The position numbers were made by a program, and so were the translations under genes. Positions 28,664 to 35,738 of a stretch of 36,201 nt of DNA are shown one piece after another. Source of the stretch: JAMCTM01 sp023473545 (GTDB lineage Bacteria > Patescibacteriota > Microgenomatia > Levybacterales > UBA12049); assembly GCA_023473545.1 (NCBI GenBank), contig JAMCXO010000010.1, positions 1 to 36,201 of the forward strand, written 5' to 3'. Below the pieces are notes generated by a model, which was not told the origin of the DNA, made no database searches, and saw only the letters and a list, made by a program, of their open reading frames with translations. How positions within the stretch are numbered: position 1 is the stretch's first letter; every line of letters begins with the position of its first letter.

Positions 28664-30028
28664 TTAGGAATTAACCGCGTTTTTAAGAAGTATTGCGTGT
28701 TCTTGCGGAAGAAAGTTTTCGTTGCTCCATTTACTGTTTAGTTTGTCTTCAAGCATCTTGATGGGTGTTTGGTTCGTAATGTTTAATTGCCGCTTAAGAC
28801 CGAGCAATAAGGGCGGGGCGGCTCTCTTTTCCTTTTCATATTTTCTAATGCTTAAAGCAATCGCCAGTTTTGCTTCTTCTTTTGTTCCGACACACTCAAA
28901 CGGTTTATGCCTTCCAAGCCCAACGATATCTCTTACGTGTTTTACTATCTCGGGTTTCAAAAAATAGTCGTTCCCAAAAATCCTTTCAATCTGTTTTTGT
29001 GAAAGGTAAGGAAAAAGAGATAGGTAGATAAATGCGCATTTAGGGCATTTGCCGCACCAGGAATCTAACTTTTGATTAACGTTGCAGCTGCGAAAAGAGA
29101 AATGCAGCTTTCCGCATTGAGCAAAAAGCCTGCTTATTTGAATATCAAAAAGCGGCCGCAGAAAACTGAAATATTGCACACTGTGCGAGAGATATCTTTT
29201 CGCGTACCGCCTGAATAATCTTTCGAACTGGTAGCTCTTTGAGTATTGGTGGTTTATTTTAATTCCTTTGAAAACAGTGTTTTCTTCCGAGGCGCTTCTT
29301 TCATTTGAGACTACGATATTTTTATAATCATATAAAGCCCCCATGAATACGCCAAGAAACGCAAGATACGCGGAAAACGGAGTATGGCCATTAAGATAGC
29401 CTTTTTCGTTTAGCTTAAGAAGAGTCGGGTCAATAGTTCTTTTAACAACGATAGGATTCCGGTAGCCGGTTATCTTTGCGTTTTCCAGGGCGGCTCTTGT
29501 GGGGTTAAGCATTAAAACCGTTTTTCTTCCCTTTCTTTTTTTAAGAAGTTCAAGCGTAAGGCCGGAATCTTTGCCTCCCCCTACCAATATTAGGTCTCCG
29601 TTTGCGCTTTGTGATTCATGGACCGATGATTTAAGACCGCCATTATAGTTATTGGTAATAGAAAGAAAACCCGGCCGGGTGAAATCAATATCGTTTCGAA
29701 AGAAAAATTCCCCAAGCCCGTGTATAAAAAGGTTATGCCACCATGTAATTTGCCCGGCCGACAACCGTCCCGCTTCGATAGAAACCTCGGGGGGACAGGC
29801 CAGCTTCCAATAGCTTACCAATTCTATCATTCCTATATGAAAGGCAAAATTGCGCATTATCTCTATGTCTATTTCTTTGCCAAGAGGCAATATAACTTCG
29901 GGTTTAAACATTGCATCCGGCTCAAGTCTAAAGCGGTATTGCAATTTAAGGCTTTTGCCCACCTGGTTTAAAGAATAGGATTCATAAACAAATCTTGGAT
30001 GCTTTTTTCGCAATTTAACTAAATTCAT
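28664..30028 (-). CDS. murL: UDP-MurNAc-L-Ala-L-Glu epimerase (MurL)
   Basis: 454 aa. MurL, described in Xanthomonas, converts the terminal L-Glu of UDP-MurNAc-L-Ala-L-Glu to D-Glu using ATP. Visible signatures: the PP-loop-like LILVGGGKDSGLTLELL (about 145-161), HTPFSAYLAFLGVFMGALYD, VSNERSASEENTVFKG, INHQYSKSYQFE, the core YFSFLRPLFDIQISRLFA, and a Cys cluster SCN...WCGKCPKCAFIYLSL. It starts inside the smpB end (14-bp overlap) and leads into murD, so it is translated from an operon. Assignment rests on recalled family motifs. Confidence 0.85.
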   Translation of the reverse strand: MNLVKLRKKHPRFVYESYSLNQVGKSLKLQYRFRLEPDAMFKPEVILPLGKEIDIEIMRNFAFHIGMIELVSYWKLACPPEVSIEAGRLSAGQITWWHNLFIHGLGEFFFRNDIDFTRPGFLSITNNYNGGLKSSVHESQSANGDLILVGGGKDSGLTLELLKKRKGRKTVLMLNPTRAALENAKITGYRNPIVVKRTIDPTLLKLNEKGYLNGHTPFSAYLAFLGVFMGALYDYKNIVVSNERSASEENTVFKGIKINHQYSKSYQFERLFRRYAKRYLSHSVQYFSFLRPLFDIQISRLFAQCGKLHFSFRSCNVNQKLDSWCGKCPKCAFIYLSLFPYLSQKQIERIFGNDYFLKPEIVKHVRDIVGLGRHKPFECVGTKEEAKLAIALSIRKYEKEKRAAPPLLLGLKRQLNITNQTPIKMLEDKLNSKWSNENFLPQEHAILLKNAVNS

Positions 30029-30449
30029 AATTATCTAATTCGCGGGCAAGATCTCTTTTTTTGATCGCTTCTTTTTTTTCAAACTTTCTTTTTCCCTTTG
30101 CCAGGGCTAATTCCAGCTTGATAAACGCAGATGAGGTGTACAAAGAAAGAGGAACAATTGTTAGCCCCTGCCCCTCAATCTTGGATTTTAGAGAGATGAT
30201 TTCTTTTTTATGCAAAAGCAGTTTTCTTGTCCGTTTTTCATCGTAATTCTCCGGTCTGGCGTACTGATAGGGGAAGATTTTGGCATTGACAAGATAACAT
30301 TCCGATCCGATAATCCTGACGTGACTGCCGGTTAAATCAGCGTGTCCAAGCCTGATTGCCTTAACCTCCGGACCTGTCAAAACTATGCCTGATTCGAATC
30401 GTTCAAGTATTTTATAGTCAAAAAAAGCCCTCTTGTTTGCTATTTTCAT
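30015..30449 (-). CDS. smpB: SsrA-binding protein SmpB
   Basis: Brings tmRNA into stalled ribosomes. From ATG 30449 it is 144 aa, the normal length: KIANKRAFFDYKILERFESGIVLTGPEVKAIRLG, SYVRI-like SHVRIIG, the beta-barrel LLLHKKEI and LTIVPLSLYTSSAFIKLELALAKGKRKFEKKE, and a C-terminal basic tail (IKKRDLARELDNYEFS). A longer frame from 30488 would overlap relE and is unlikely. It begins 1 nt after the relE stop (TGA-A-ATG) and overlaps murL by 14 bp. Confidence 0.93.
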   Translation of the reverse strand: MKIANKRAFFDYKILERFESGIVLTGPEVKAIRLGHADLTGSHVRIIGSECYLVNAKIFPYQYARPENYDEKRTRKLLLHKKEIISLKSKIEGQGLTIVPLSLYTSSAFIKLELALAKGKRKFEKKEAIKKRDLARELDNYEFS

Positions 30450-30450
30450 T

Positions 30451-30702
30451 TCATTTATACGCTCTTTGTCTGTGAAGAATAGAGACAATTATCACAATAT
30501 TTGATTTTTTTGCAATTTGGTAAATAATTCTGTATGGCCAAGCTCGGACTGAATAATTACCCGCAAGTTTTCCCTGCAGTTTTTTCCCTGCGTACGGGTT
30601 TTTAGCTAAGTTTAAGATTGATCTTCGTACTCTAGATATTATAGACTTTGGTATTTTTTGATATTGTTTCTCCGCCTCTTTGTTAAAGAAGATCTTATCC
30701 AT
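30451..30702 (-). CDS. relE: RelE/ParE family toxin
   Basis: 83 aa with a RelE fold: FNKEAEKQYQKIPKSIISRVRRSI, NLAKNPYAGKKLQGKLAGNYSVRAWPYRIIYQI, and the C-terminal IVSILHRQRAYK. RelE-type toxins cut mRNA in the ribosomal A site; ParE relatives poison gyrase. Basic residues (Lys, Arg) and the His-Arg end support a RelE/YoeB-like role, but the two cannot be separated with certainty. It overlaps the antitoxin by 8 bp and is followed 1 nt later by smpB. Confidence 0.87.
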   Translation of the reverse strand: MDKIFFNKEAEKQYQKIPKSIISRVRRSILNLAKNPYAGKKLQGKLAGNYSVRAWPYRIIYQIAKKSNIVIIVSILHRQRAYK

Positions 30703-30991
30703 TTCTTGTTTTATGCGAGGTTTTTTGCCAGAATTTCTTGTCTATCTTCGTAAAGGGAACAATTTCCCCTTTTTTTATTTGTTTTTCTCCTCGTCTAATG
30801 GAGGCAAGGGCTCCTTTTATGGCTAAAATTTCTCGAGTCTCTTCAAAACCTTCCAGCTCATCCGGATTTACCAGAACGGCCTTAACTTTGCCGTAGCGAG
30901 TAATCAGAATTTGGCCGGCTTGCTCTACCTGAGTCAAGAGATCAAAAAAATTTGCTCTTGCTTTTGATGCCGGAATAGAGAGTGTGTTCAT
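30695..30991 (-). CDS. Phd/YefM family antitoxin
   Basis: 98 aa. The N-terminal Phd/YefM domain (about 1-60; SIPASKARANFFDLLTQVEQAGQILITRYGKVKAVLVNPDELEG) dimerises and binds the operator; the C-terminal half (about 60-98, Lys-rich) neutralises the toxin. The start is leaderless: the -10 TACAAT ends 8 nt before the ATG. A near-palindromic sequence over the -10 box fits autoregulation. Confidence 0.9.
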   Translation of the reverse strand: MNTLSIPASKARANFFDLLTQVEQAGQILITRYGKVKAVLVNPDELEGFEETREILAIKGALASIRRGEKQIKKGEIVPFTKIDKKFWQKTSHKTRNG

Positions 30992-30999
30992 ATATAAAC

Positions 31000-31028
31000 A
31001 TTGTACATAATCATATACAACCTGTCAA
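31000..31028 (-). promoter_or_regulatory. Consensus promoter and operator of the phd-relE-smpB operon
   Basis: A perfect -35 TTGACA (31023-31028), 17-nt spacer and TACAAT (31000-31005). The spacer contains TTGTATATGATTATGTACAA (31001-31020), about 16 of 20 positions symmetric, a likely binding site for the Phd-type antitoxin. Confidence 0.7.
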
Positions 31029-31153
31029 TTATTTTTTCAAGTTTAGTTAATCAAATAACTTTTCTTGTGAAGCAATGGCTTTTTGATTCCTGATGTATCG
31101 TTTGATTTGCTCACTATATTTTGCAAAGACGGTTTTTACAGATGGGCAATGTA

Positions 31154-32890
31154 TTACTTTAGCCCAATCTCATACACTTTGCCGCCGGAGAGGATATAAA
31201 TTTTTTTGTCTTTTTCCAAAACCTCAAAGTCTCTGGCTTTTTTTAGAATATCCGCTTTATACTGCGCCTGATATGCTCCATTTTTATCCAAAACCACTAT
31301 TCTTGAATTGCCGTTGTCAAGGACATAGACATTATTCGTGTTTCTATCGGCAAAGATCCTGGAAGGGTTTGAAAAAGGCTTACCAAGTCCTGATATTTTA
31401 AAGCTGGCAGGCTGGCCTCTGAGAAATTTTTCAATTGTTCCACTGGATGAAAGCACATAGATCGAGCTGTCAATTGTCATGTCGCTGGCATTTGCAAAAT
31501 CAGCATTCACCCCCCGCGCTAAATAATTGCTTTTTGAAAAACCGCTGCCGGAGGGAACAAATTTTAAGATCTGATTTTTATTTTTATCCAAAACATAGAT
31601 ATTTGAGTAGAAAACGCCAAGCCCTCCGGGGTTAGTCCATAGATTGTTATTTTTTATTATGGTTTGCCTTTTTTGGGTGGATTTATTGATTTTATCAACG
31701 CCTGTTGCCGTGAGAAGATAAATATTTTTATCATCCTGGGTTAGGAAAAGGGCGTTTCCGTTTTTTTGCTCCGTTTCCAAAAAGAGACTGCTGTCCGGGC
31801 CAACAGGGGAGGCGCTGACGGAGTTGATATCGGAGACTCTTGTTAGTTCTTTATCGGTCTTGCCAAGAAGATCCGAAATCTCTTTGTAGTAGGTTGAGCC
31901 TTTGGCAAATCTAGATTGGGCTTGGGAAAGCATTTTTTGCGCGCTTAAAAAATCATCCCTGGCTAAATTTTTATTCAGGCTTTTTAAGCTTTCTCCCTCA
32001 TTATACTTCTGTTTGGCAGGAGGATATACTTTTTGAAAAAGACTATTTAGTAAAGTTTCCTGTTTTTTTTGATTGGCAAAATGTATGCTGGCGATTAACA
32101 CCGAGGTAATGATGACGGCAATTGTCAAAAGAATCTTTTTGGAATGGGTTAGGGGTAAAGAGCTCAGGCGATTTTTTAGAGATTTTAAAGGGTTTGTTTT
32201 CGGAATTTCCGCTTCTCCTGTTGCGGGAGATACTAGGTTGTCATCTTTCGCCCCTGTACCATCCGGCATTTTGTACTGAGCAAATAATGAGCAGGCAGAC
32301 GCGTCTTCTTTTTCATGGATTTTTGGCGTTAGCGTTTCTGCCAATTCCTGAATAGGTATATGGTCAAAAGAGGATAAAAGCGTAGAATTTGGAATAATAT
32401 CGGTAAAGGATTGGGTTTCCATAATGAGAATATCATTGTTTTCGAGACTTCCCGAGGCGCTTGCCAGTTGTTGGGATGAGCTTAAGATTGTTGCCAGCGT
32501 CTCGCCCCGCTTTAAAAGGATTTTCCCTTGTCCGGCGGCAAAAAGATAGGCAAGATTATTGGTAATCGAGGCGATTAAAAGCGTGTCAAGGTTTTGCGGG
32601 GAAAGTTTATTTAAAACAGTAGAAATTGCCTGTTTTATAGAAGCGAGGTTTTTGGTTTCAAGGGTAAAATATTCCTGTTCCAGCTCGTCAAATAATTCCT
32701 TGCCGAGAAGATGCAGGGAGTCTCTTTTTTCGTCCGCCCCATCCTCCGGGTATTCCCGTTTAAGAGAGAGTACTGCCAGAAGGCTTCCTGCGTTATATGC
32801 CTGCGACCAGGCGTTTAGGGTTGGGGTTGTAACGATTTTGGCAACAACCAGGTTAGATGTTTTTAGCGTAGTTATTCCTTCTTCGTACAT
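31154..32890 (-). CDS. PPM-phosphatase-like / beta-propeller membrane protein
   Basis: 578 aa from ATG 32890. An N-terminal cytoplasmic domain (about 1-200) follows the PPM/PP2C pattern (NLAYLFAAGQGKILLKRGETLATIL, SLENNDILIMETQSFTDIIP) but lacks the metal-binding Asp-Gly and SDGL-type Asp, so it is probably a pseudophosphatase. A disordered linker leads to one membrane helix (about 258-276, ILLTIAVIITSVLIASI), then a helical stretch and a C-terminal NHL-like propeller (repeats such as NIYVLDKNKNQILKF and NNVYVLDNGNSRIVVLDKNGAY). A TGTGC-TATAGT extended -10 lies 9 nt upstream, so I prefer 32890 to the longer frame from 32935. Last gene of the envelope operon. Confidence 0.7.
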   Translation of the reverse strand: MYEEGITTLKTSNLVVAKIVTTPTLNAWSQAYNAGSLLAVLSLKREYPEDGADEKRDSLHLLGKELFDELEQEYFTLETKNLASIKQAISTVLNKLSPQNLDTLLIASITNNLAYLFAAGQGKILLKRGETLATILSSSQQLASASGSLENNDILIMETQSFTDIIPNSTLLSSFDHIPIQELAETLTPKIHEKEDASACSLFAQYKMPDGTGAKDDNLVSPATGEAEIPKTNPLKSLKNRLSSLPLTHSKKILLTIAVIITSVLIASIHFANQKKQETLLNSLFQKVYPPAKQKYNEGESLKSLNKNLARDDFLSAQKMLSQAQSRFAKGSTYYKEISDLLGKTDKELTRVSDINSVSASPVGPDSSLFLETEQKNGNALFLTQDDKNIYLLTATGVDKINKSTQKRQTIIKNNNLWTNPGGLGVFYSNIYVLDKNKNQILKFVPSGSGFSKSNYLARGVNADFANASDMTIDSSIYVLSSSGTIEKFLRGQPASFKISGLGKPFSNPSRIFADRNTNNVYVLDNGNSRIVVLDKNGAYQAQYKADILKKARDFEVLEKDKKIYILSGGKVYEIGLK

Positions 32891-32900
32891 TCTAAGTGTA

Positions 32901-33134
32901 CTATAGCACAAAGGCGGTATAGATAAAAACAGCAAAGCCGGCGATTATCTGAATAAAGGCCAATAATTTGAGGAAGGAGGTTTGTTTTTCCGAAATAATA
33001 TCTTCCATTGAGTTAATCTCTGTTAATAAGACAAACATAAAAACTATCAGCATGCCGGTAAATATCAAGACAAGGGCTTTTATAAAAAACATGGGACTTA
33101 GGAAACCGGTGAAAGCTGTTAGGTCGAATGTCAT
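32901..33134 (-). CDS. Small two-helix membrane protein (DUF5657-like)
   Basis: 77 aa with two membrane helices (about 16-38 and 55-76) joined by a charged loop (LTEINSMEDIISEKQTS). The size and pattern fit the CPR-specific DUF5657 group, although I rely on memory for that. ATGA overlap with the upstream PH-domain gene indicates translational coupling. Confidence 0.65.
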   Translation of the reverse strand: MTFDLTAFTGFLSPMFFIKALVLIFTGMLIVFMFVLLTEINSMEDIISEKQTSFLKLLAFIQIIAGFAVFIYTAFVL

Positions 33135-33757
33135 AATCCCTCCTTGCCGATTAGGCCCTCTATTATTTTTACAACTTTATCGGGATGAGGCACTTTAAAA
33201 AAATCAAAATTATCAAGAGTTCCGGCTGTCTGGACAAGCACATCTCCGTAATCAAACAGCGAGGCAAAAAATCCTATTTGGGTAAAACTGACATCCTGCA
33301 CCAGGGTAAGTTTGGTGGCGGAGATATTTTTATAGACCATATCGGAGTAATCTATATCAACTACCCTTTCTGTGGTAACAAGTGAAATATTAAAATACCA
33401 GGTTACGAAATTGGCAAAGGCATAGGCAAAAACTATTAAATAGTAGAGGACGGCAATTATGATTTTTAATTGCAGGGATAAGGAAGAGGGATCAATGACG
33501 GAAAATCCCTTGTTAACCGTTGTTAAAAGAAACGGAATTAACAAAAGTATAATTGTCCCTGCGGCCCAGGGGAGATTGGTAACCAAGTGCTTCCTTAAGA
33601 ATAAAAGAACCTTTTCGTCCGTCTCCTGGTATTTTAATATTTCACTTGTTACCTTTGGACAGAAGCTGGAGAGGGCACGGATAGATTTCGGCCCATCGGA
33701 TGGAATTGGCTGATTATCAGGCAGCGGGGAATTTTTAGATGTAAATATATCAGGCAC
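33131..33757 (-). CDS. PH domain-containing membrane protein (bPH2)
   Basis: 208 aa, GTG start. The N-terminal ~50 residues are polar and flexible; two membrane helices (about 65-83 and 97-120) are followed by a bPH2 domain (WYFNISLVTTERVVDIDYSDMVYKNISATKLTLVQDVSFTQ and the LFDYGDVLVQTAGT block). These proteins sit on the inner face of the membrane; role unknown. It follows the SpoIID-like gene by 5 bp and overlaps the next gene by 4 bp. Confidence 0.8.
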   Translation of the reverse strand: MPDIFTSKNSPLPDNQPIPSDGPKSIRALSSFCPKVTSEILKYQETDEKVLLFLRKHLVTNLPWAAGTIILLLIPFLLTTVNKGFSVIDPSSLSLQLKIIIAVLYYLIVFAYAFANFVTWYFNISLVTTERVVDIDYSDMVYKNISATKLTLVQDVSFTQIGFFASLFDYGDVLVQTAGTLDNFDFFKVPHPDKVVKIIEGLIGKEGL

Positions 33758-33762
33758 GGCTT

Positions 33763-35565
33763 TTATTTTTGCTCAACATTGTATAATGGTCCGACAATTT
33801 GAATATTGGCAGGCGCCCTAAGATCAAAATAGGTTTTGAAATCCGATCCGGAAAAGCTTTGCGAGGGTGCGTCTCCTGTTACGTTAACCGATGTGGTTAC
33901 TCCGCTTCCGAAATCAGCGCTAACGGAAATATTTGACACAGAATTAAATGGTGTTCCCCCTCTGTTTCTTAACTCCTGCTTAACCTGATCCGCGCTCCAG
34001 GTATCTGTTCCGGCCGGGTTTGGCTTATCTGTTTGATAGAGATGTTCCTTAACACTTGGGTCTTTTTGGACAAGAAGAAGCACGTTGGCAATATCCGCGA
34101 CTTCGCTTGACGTAAGCCAGGCGGTGCCGTCGTACTGGCTTCTTGATCCCCAGTCGCAGTAAAACCAGGGAGAGTTTTTATCGTAGGCGTTATTTTGCAG
34201 GTCGGAGAAACTTCCGGCTGTGCCCGACGGCGTATCAACCGCATTTTTTGTCCATGGGCCTCCGGAAATATCTCCTCCAGAAGCGTGAACATAGCCTCCA
34301 TGAGTTGAGGAAAACCATGCGGAAATTGGGCTACCGTTATAGGTCATTGTTTGATTTGCGGTTGCGTTGACCGCGTTGATCCAGGACTGACTGTTAAGTT
34401 CTGTTTTAAATTCCTGGCAGTGGTCCGAAGGGCAAATCGGGTTCGCGCCATTGTTTGTGTAGGCAAGTACATAAGATCTGGCCGCCACGGCTTGCGCTTC
34501 CAAAGCGGGCGCCGGCCAGCTTGCAGGCATTTCGTAAATATGCTGGAGATATTGCTCCAAAGGCAAAGTCATATCAATATTTTCTCCATAATTGTTTGTT
34601 CCGACCACATGGATATTCGGATTACCGGAAGTTCCTTGAGAAAAATTGTAATAAGCATGTAAAATATCCCAATAGCTTACGCCGGGGTTTGCTTGCGAGC
34701 GGCCTAAAGCCCCATATTGGTTTAATCCCACCCTGTTTGGCACGCCATAGGTAAAAAATCCGAAAGCGGGAGAAAAGCCCGGGTTTTTGCCGTTTGTTAG
34801 ATCCGAAGAACACCCTCCGCCTAAACCGGCATAGGCTGTTAAAGGAATATTCAAGCTGGCAAGACGCTGTGCCAAAATTTGGCTCTGTCTGGCGGAGATT
34901 TCGGCTATTTGGTTATTGAGGCTTGCCTGATATGCCTTTGCTCCTTCAATTACTTTGTCAAGTTTTGCCGATTGGTCGTTGAGATTTGCCTTTAGGGCGG
35001 AAAGACGTGTCTGTTCGTTTTGGAGATCCTTTCGTTTTGTTTCCAAATCCTGTATGGAAAGGGCGATGTTGGTAATGATTGATTTATCCTCATTGGCGGC
35101 CGCTTTCTGGTAGGCGAGAATCCGGGTAACTTGAGACGCGGAGCTTTCCGACAGAAACACAAGAAGGGGAGAGTTAAAATAGCTTTTGATATAAAAATCC
35201 CTGATAGTTGCCTCCAGGATAAGCTCCTGTTTTTCTAGATCTTTGTAGCCTTGGTCTATTTGCTGTTTTTTAACGATGAGGTTTTGCTGAATCTCTCCTA
35301 CCCTGGTTTTTATTTGCTCTATTTGCGCTTGCATGGAGCTAACCTGTGATTCCAAAGGCTTTGTCGCGTTTTCGGACATAGTCAGGGCTTGATTTAGGTT
35401 GTTAAGACAAGATTGTCCGTCTATTAAAAATTGGCTGTCGCTTTCACCGCTTAAAGCACTTGCGCTGCATCGGGCGTCTTGGGCTTTTGAAGAGAAGGGA
35501 AAGGAAACGGAAATAAAAGTTAACGCAGCTGTAAAGATAGCTATTAAAAAGGTAATTTTTTTCAT
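33763..35565 (-). CDS. SpoIID/LytB-domain protein with N-terminal coiled coil
   Basis: 600 aa from ATG 35565, which gives a classical signal peptide (MKKITFLIAIFTAALTFISV...SSKAQD); an upstream ATG at 35598 would precede the -10 box (TATAAT, 35579-35584). Residues about 60-230 form a PcsB-like coiled coil (SQVSSMQAQIEQIKTRVGEIQ). The C-terminal half has SpoIID/LytB motifs: LPLEQYLQHIYEMPASW, LEAQAVAARSYVLAYT, and WFSSTHGGYV. SpoIID is a lytic transglycosylase acting on denuded glycan; the exact activity of LytB-type relatives varies. Two Cys residues (PICPSDHC) may form a disulphide. First gene of the four-gene envelope operon. Confidence 0.85.
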   Translation of the reverse strand: MKKITFLIAIFTAALTFISVSFPFSSKAQDARCSASALSGESDSQFLIDGQSCLNNLNQALTMSENATKPLESQVSSMQAQIEQIKTRVGEIQQNLIVKKQQIDQGYKDLEKQELILEATIRDFYIKSYFNSPLLVFLSESSASQVTRILAYQKAAANEDKSIITNIALSIQDLETKRKDLQNEQTRLSALKANLNDQSAKLDKVIEGAKAYQASLNNQIAEISARQSQILAQRLASLNIPLTAYAGLGGGCSSDLTNGKNPGFSPAFGFFTYGVPNRVGLNQYGALGRSQANPGVSYWDILHAYYNFSQGTSGNPNIHVVGTNNYGENIDMTLPLEQYLQHIYEMPASWPAPALEAQAVAARSYVLAYTNNGANPICPSDHCQEFKTELNSQSWINAVNATANQTMTYNGSPISAWFSSTHGGYVHASGGDISGGPWTKNAVDTPSGTAGSFSDLQNNAYDKNSPWFYCDWGSRSQYDGTAWLTSSEVADIANVLLLVQKDPSVKEHLYQTDKPNPAGTDTWSADQVKQELRNRGGTPFNSVSNISVSADFGSGVTTSVNVTGDAPSQSFSGSDFKTYFDLRAPANIQIVGPLYNVEQK

Positions 35566-35638
35566 TTTCGGCAGTATTATTATAGTCTTAAAGCGCAAGA
35601 TAAATCTAGGGGTTGATTAGATTTTTTCGACGTGATCC

Positions 35639-35665
35639 GAGTTCCCACCTGGAAGGTGGGAACTC
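35639..35665. repeat. Perfect 12-bp hairpin in a divergent promoter region
   Basis: GAGTTCCCACCT and AGGTGGGAACTC around loop GGA. A third, diverged direct copy, AGGTAGGAACTC, follows at 35668-35679. There is no T-run on either strand, and neighbouring genes are transcribed away from it, so it is not a terminator. Confidence 0.75.
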
Positions 35666-35701
35666 AAAGGTAGGAACTCACTTGTCCCGATTTAAACGAC
35701 A

Positions 35702-35730
35702 TTGACCATTTGTGCCTTTTTGTGTACCAT
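35702..35730 (+). promoter_or_regulatory. Promoter of the PfkB-family gene
   Basis: TTGACC (35702-35707), 17-nt spacer and TACCAT (35725-35730). The predicted start is at the ATG at 35739 (leaderless). Confidence 0.5.
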
Positions 35731-35738
35731 GATTATAT

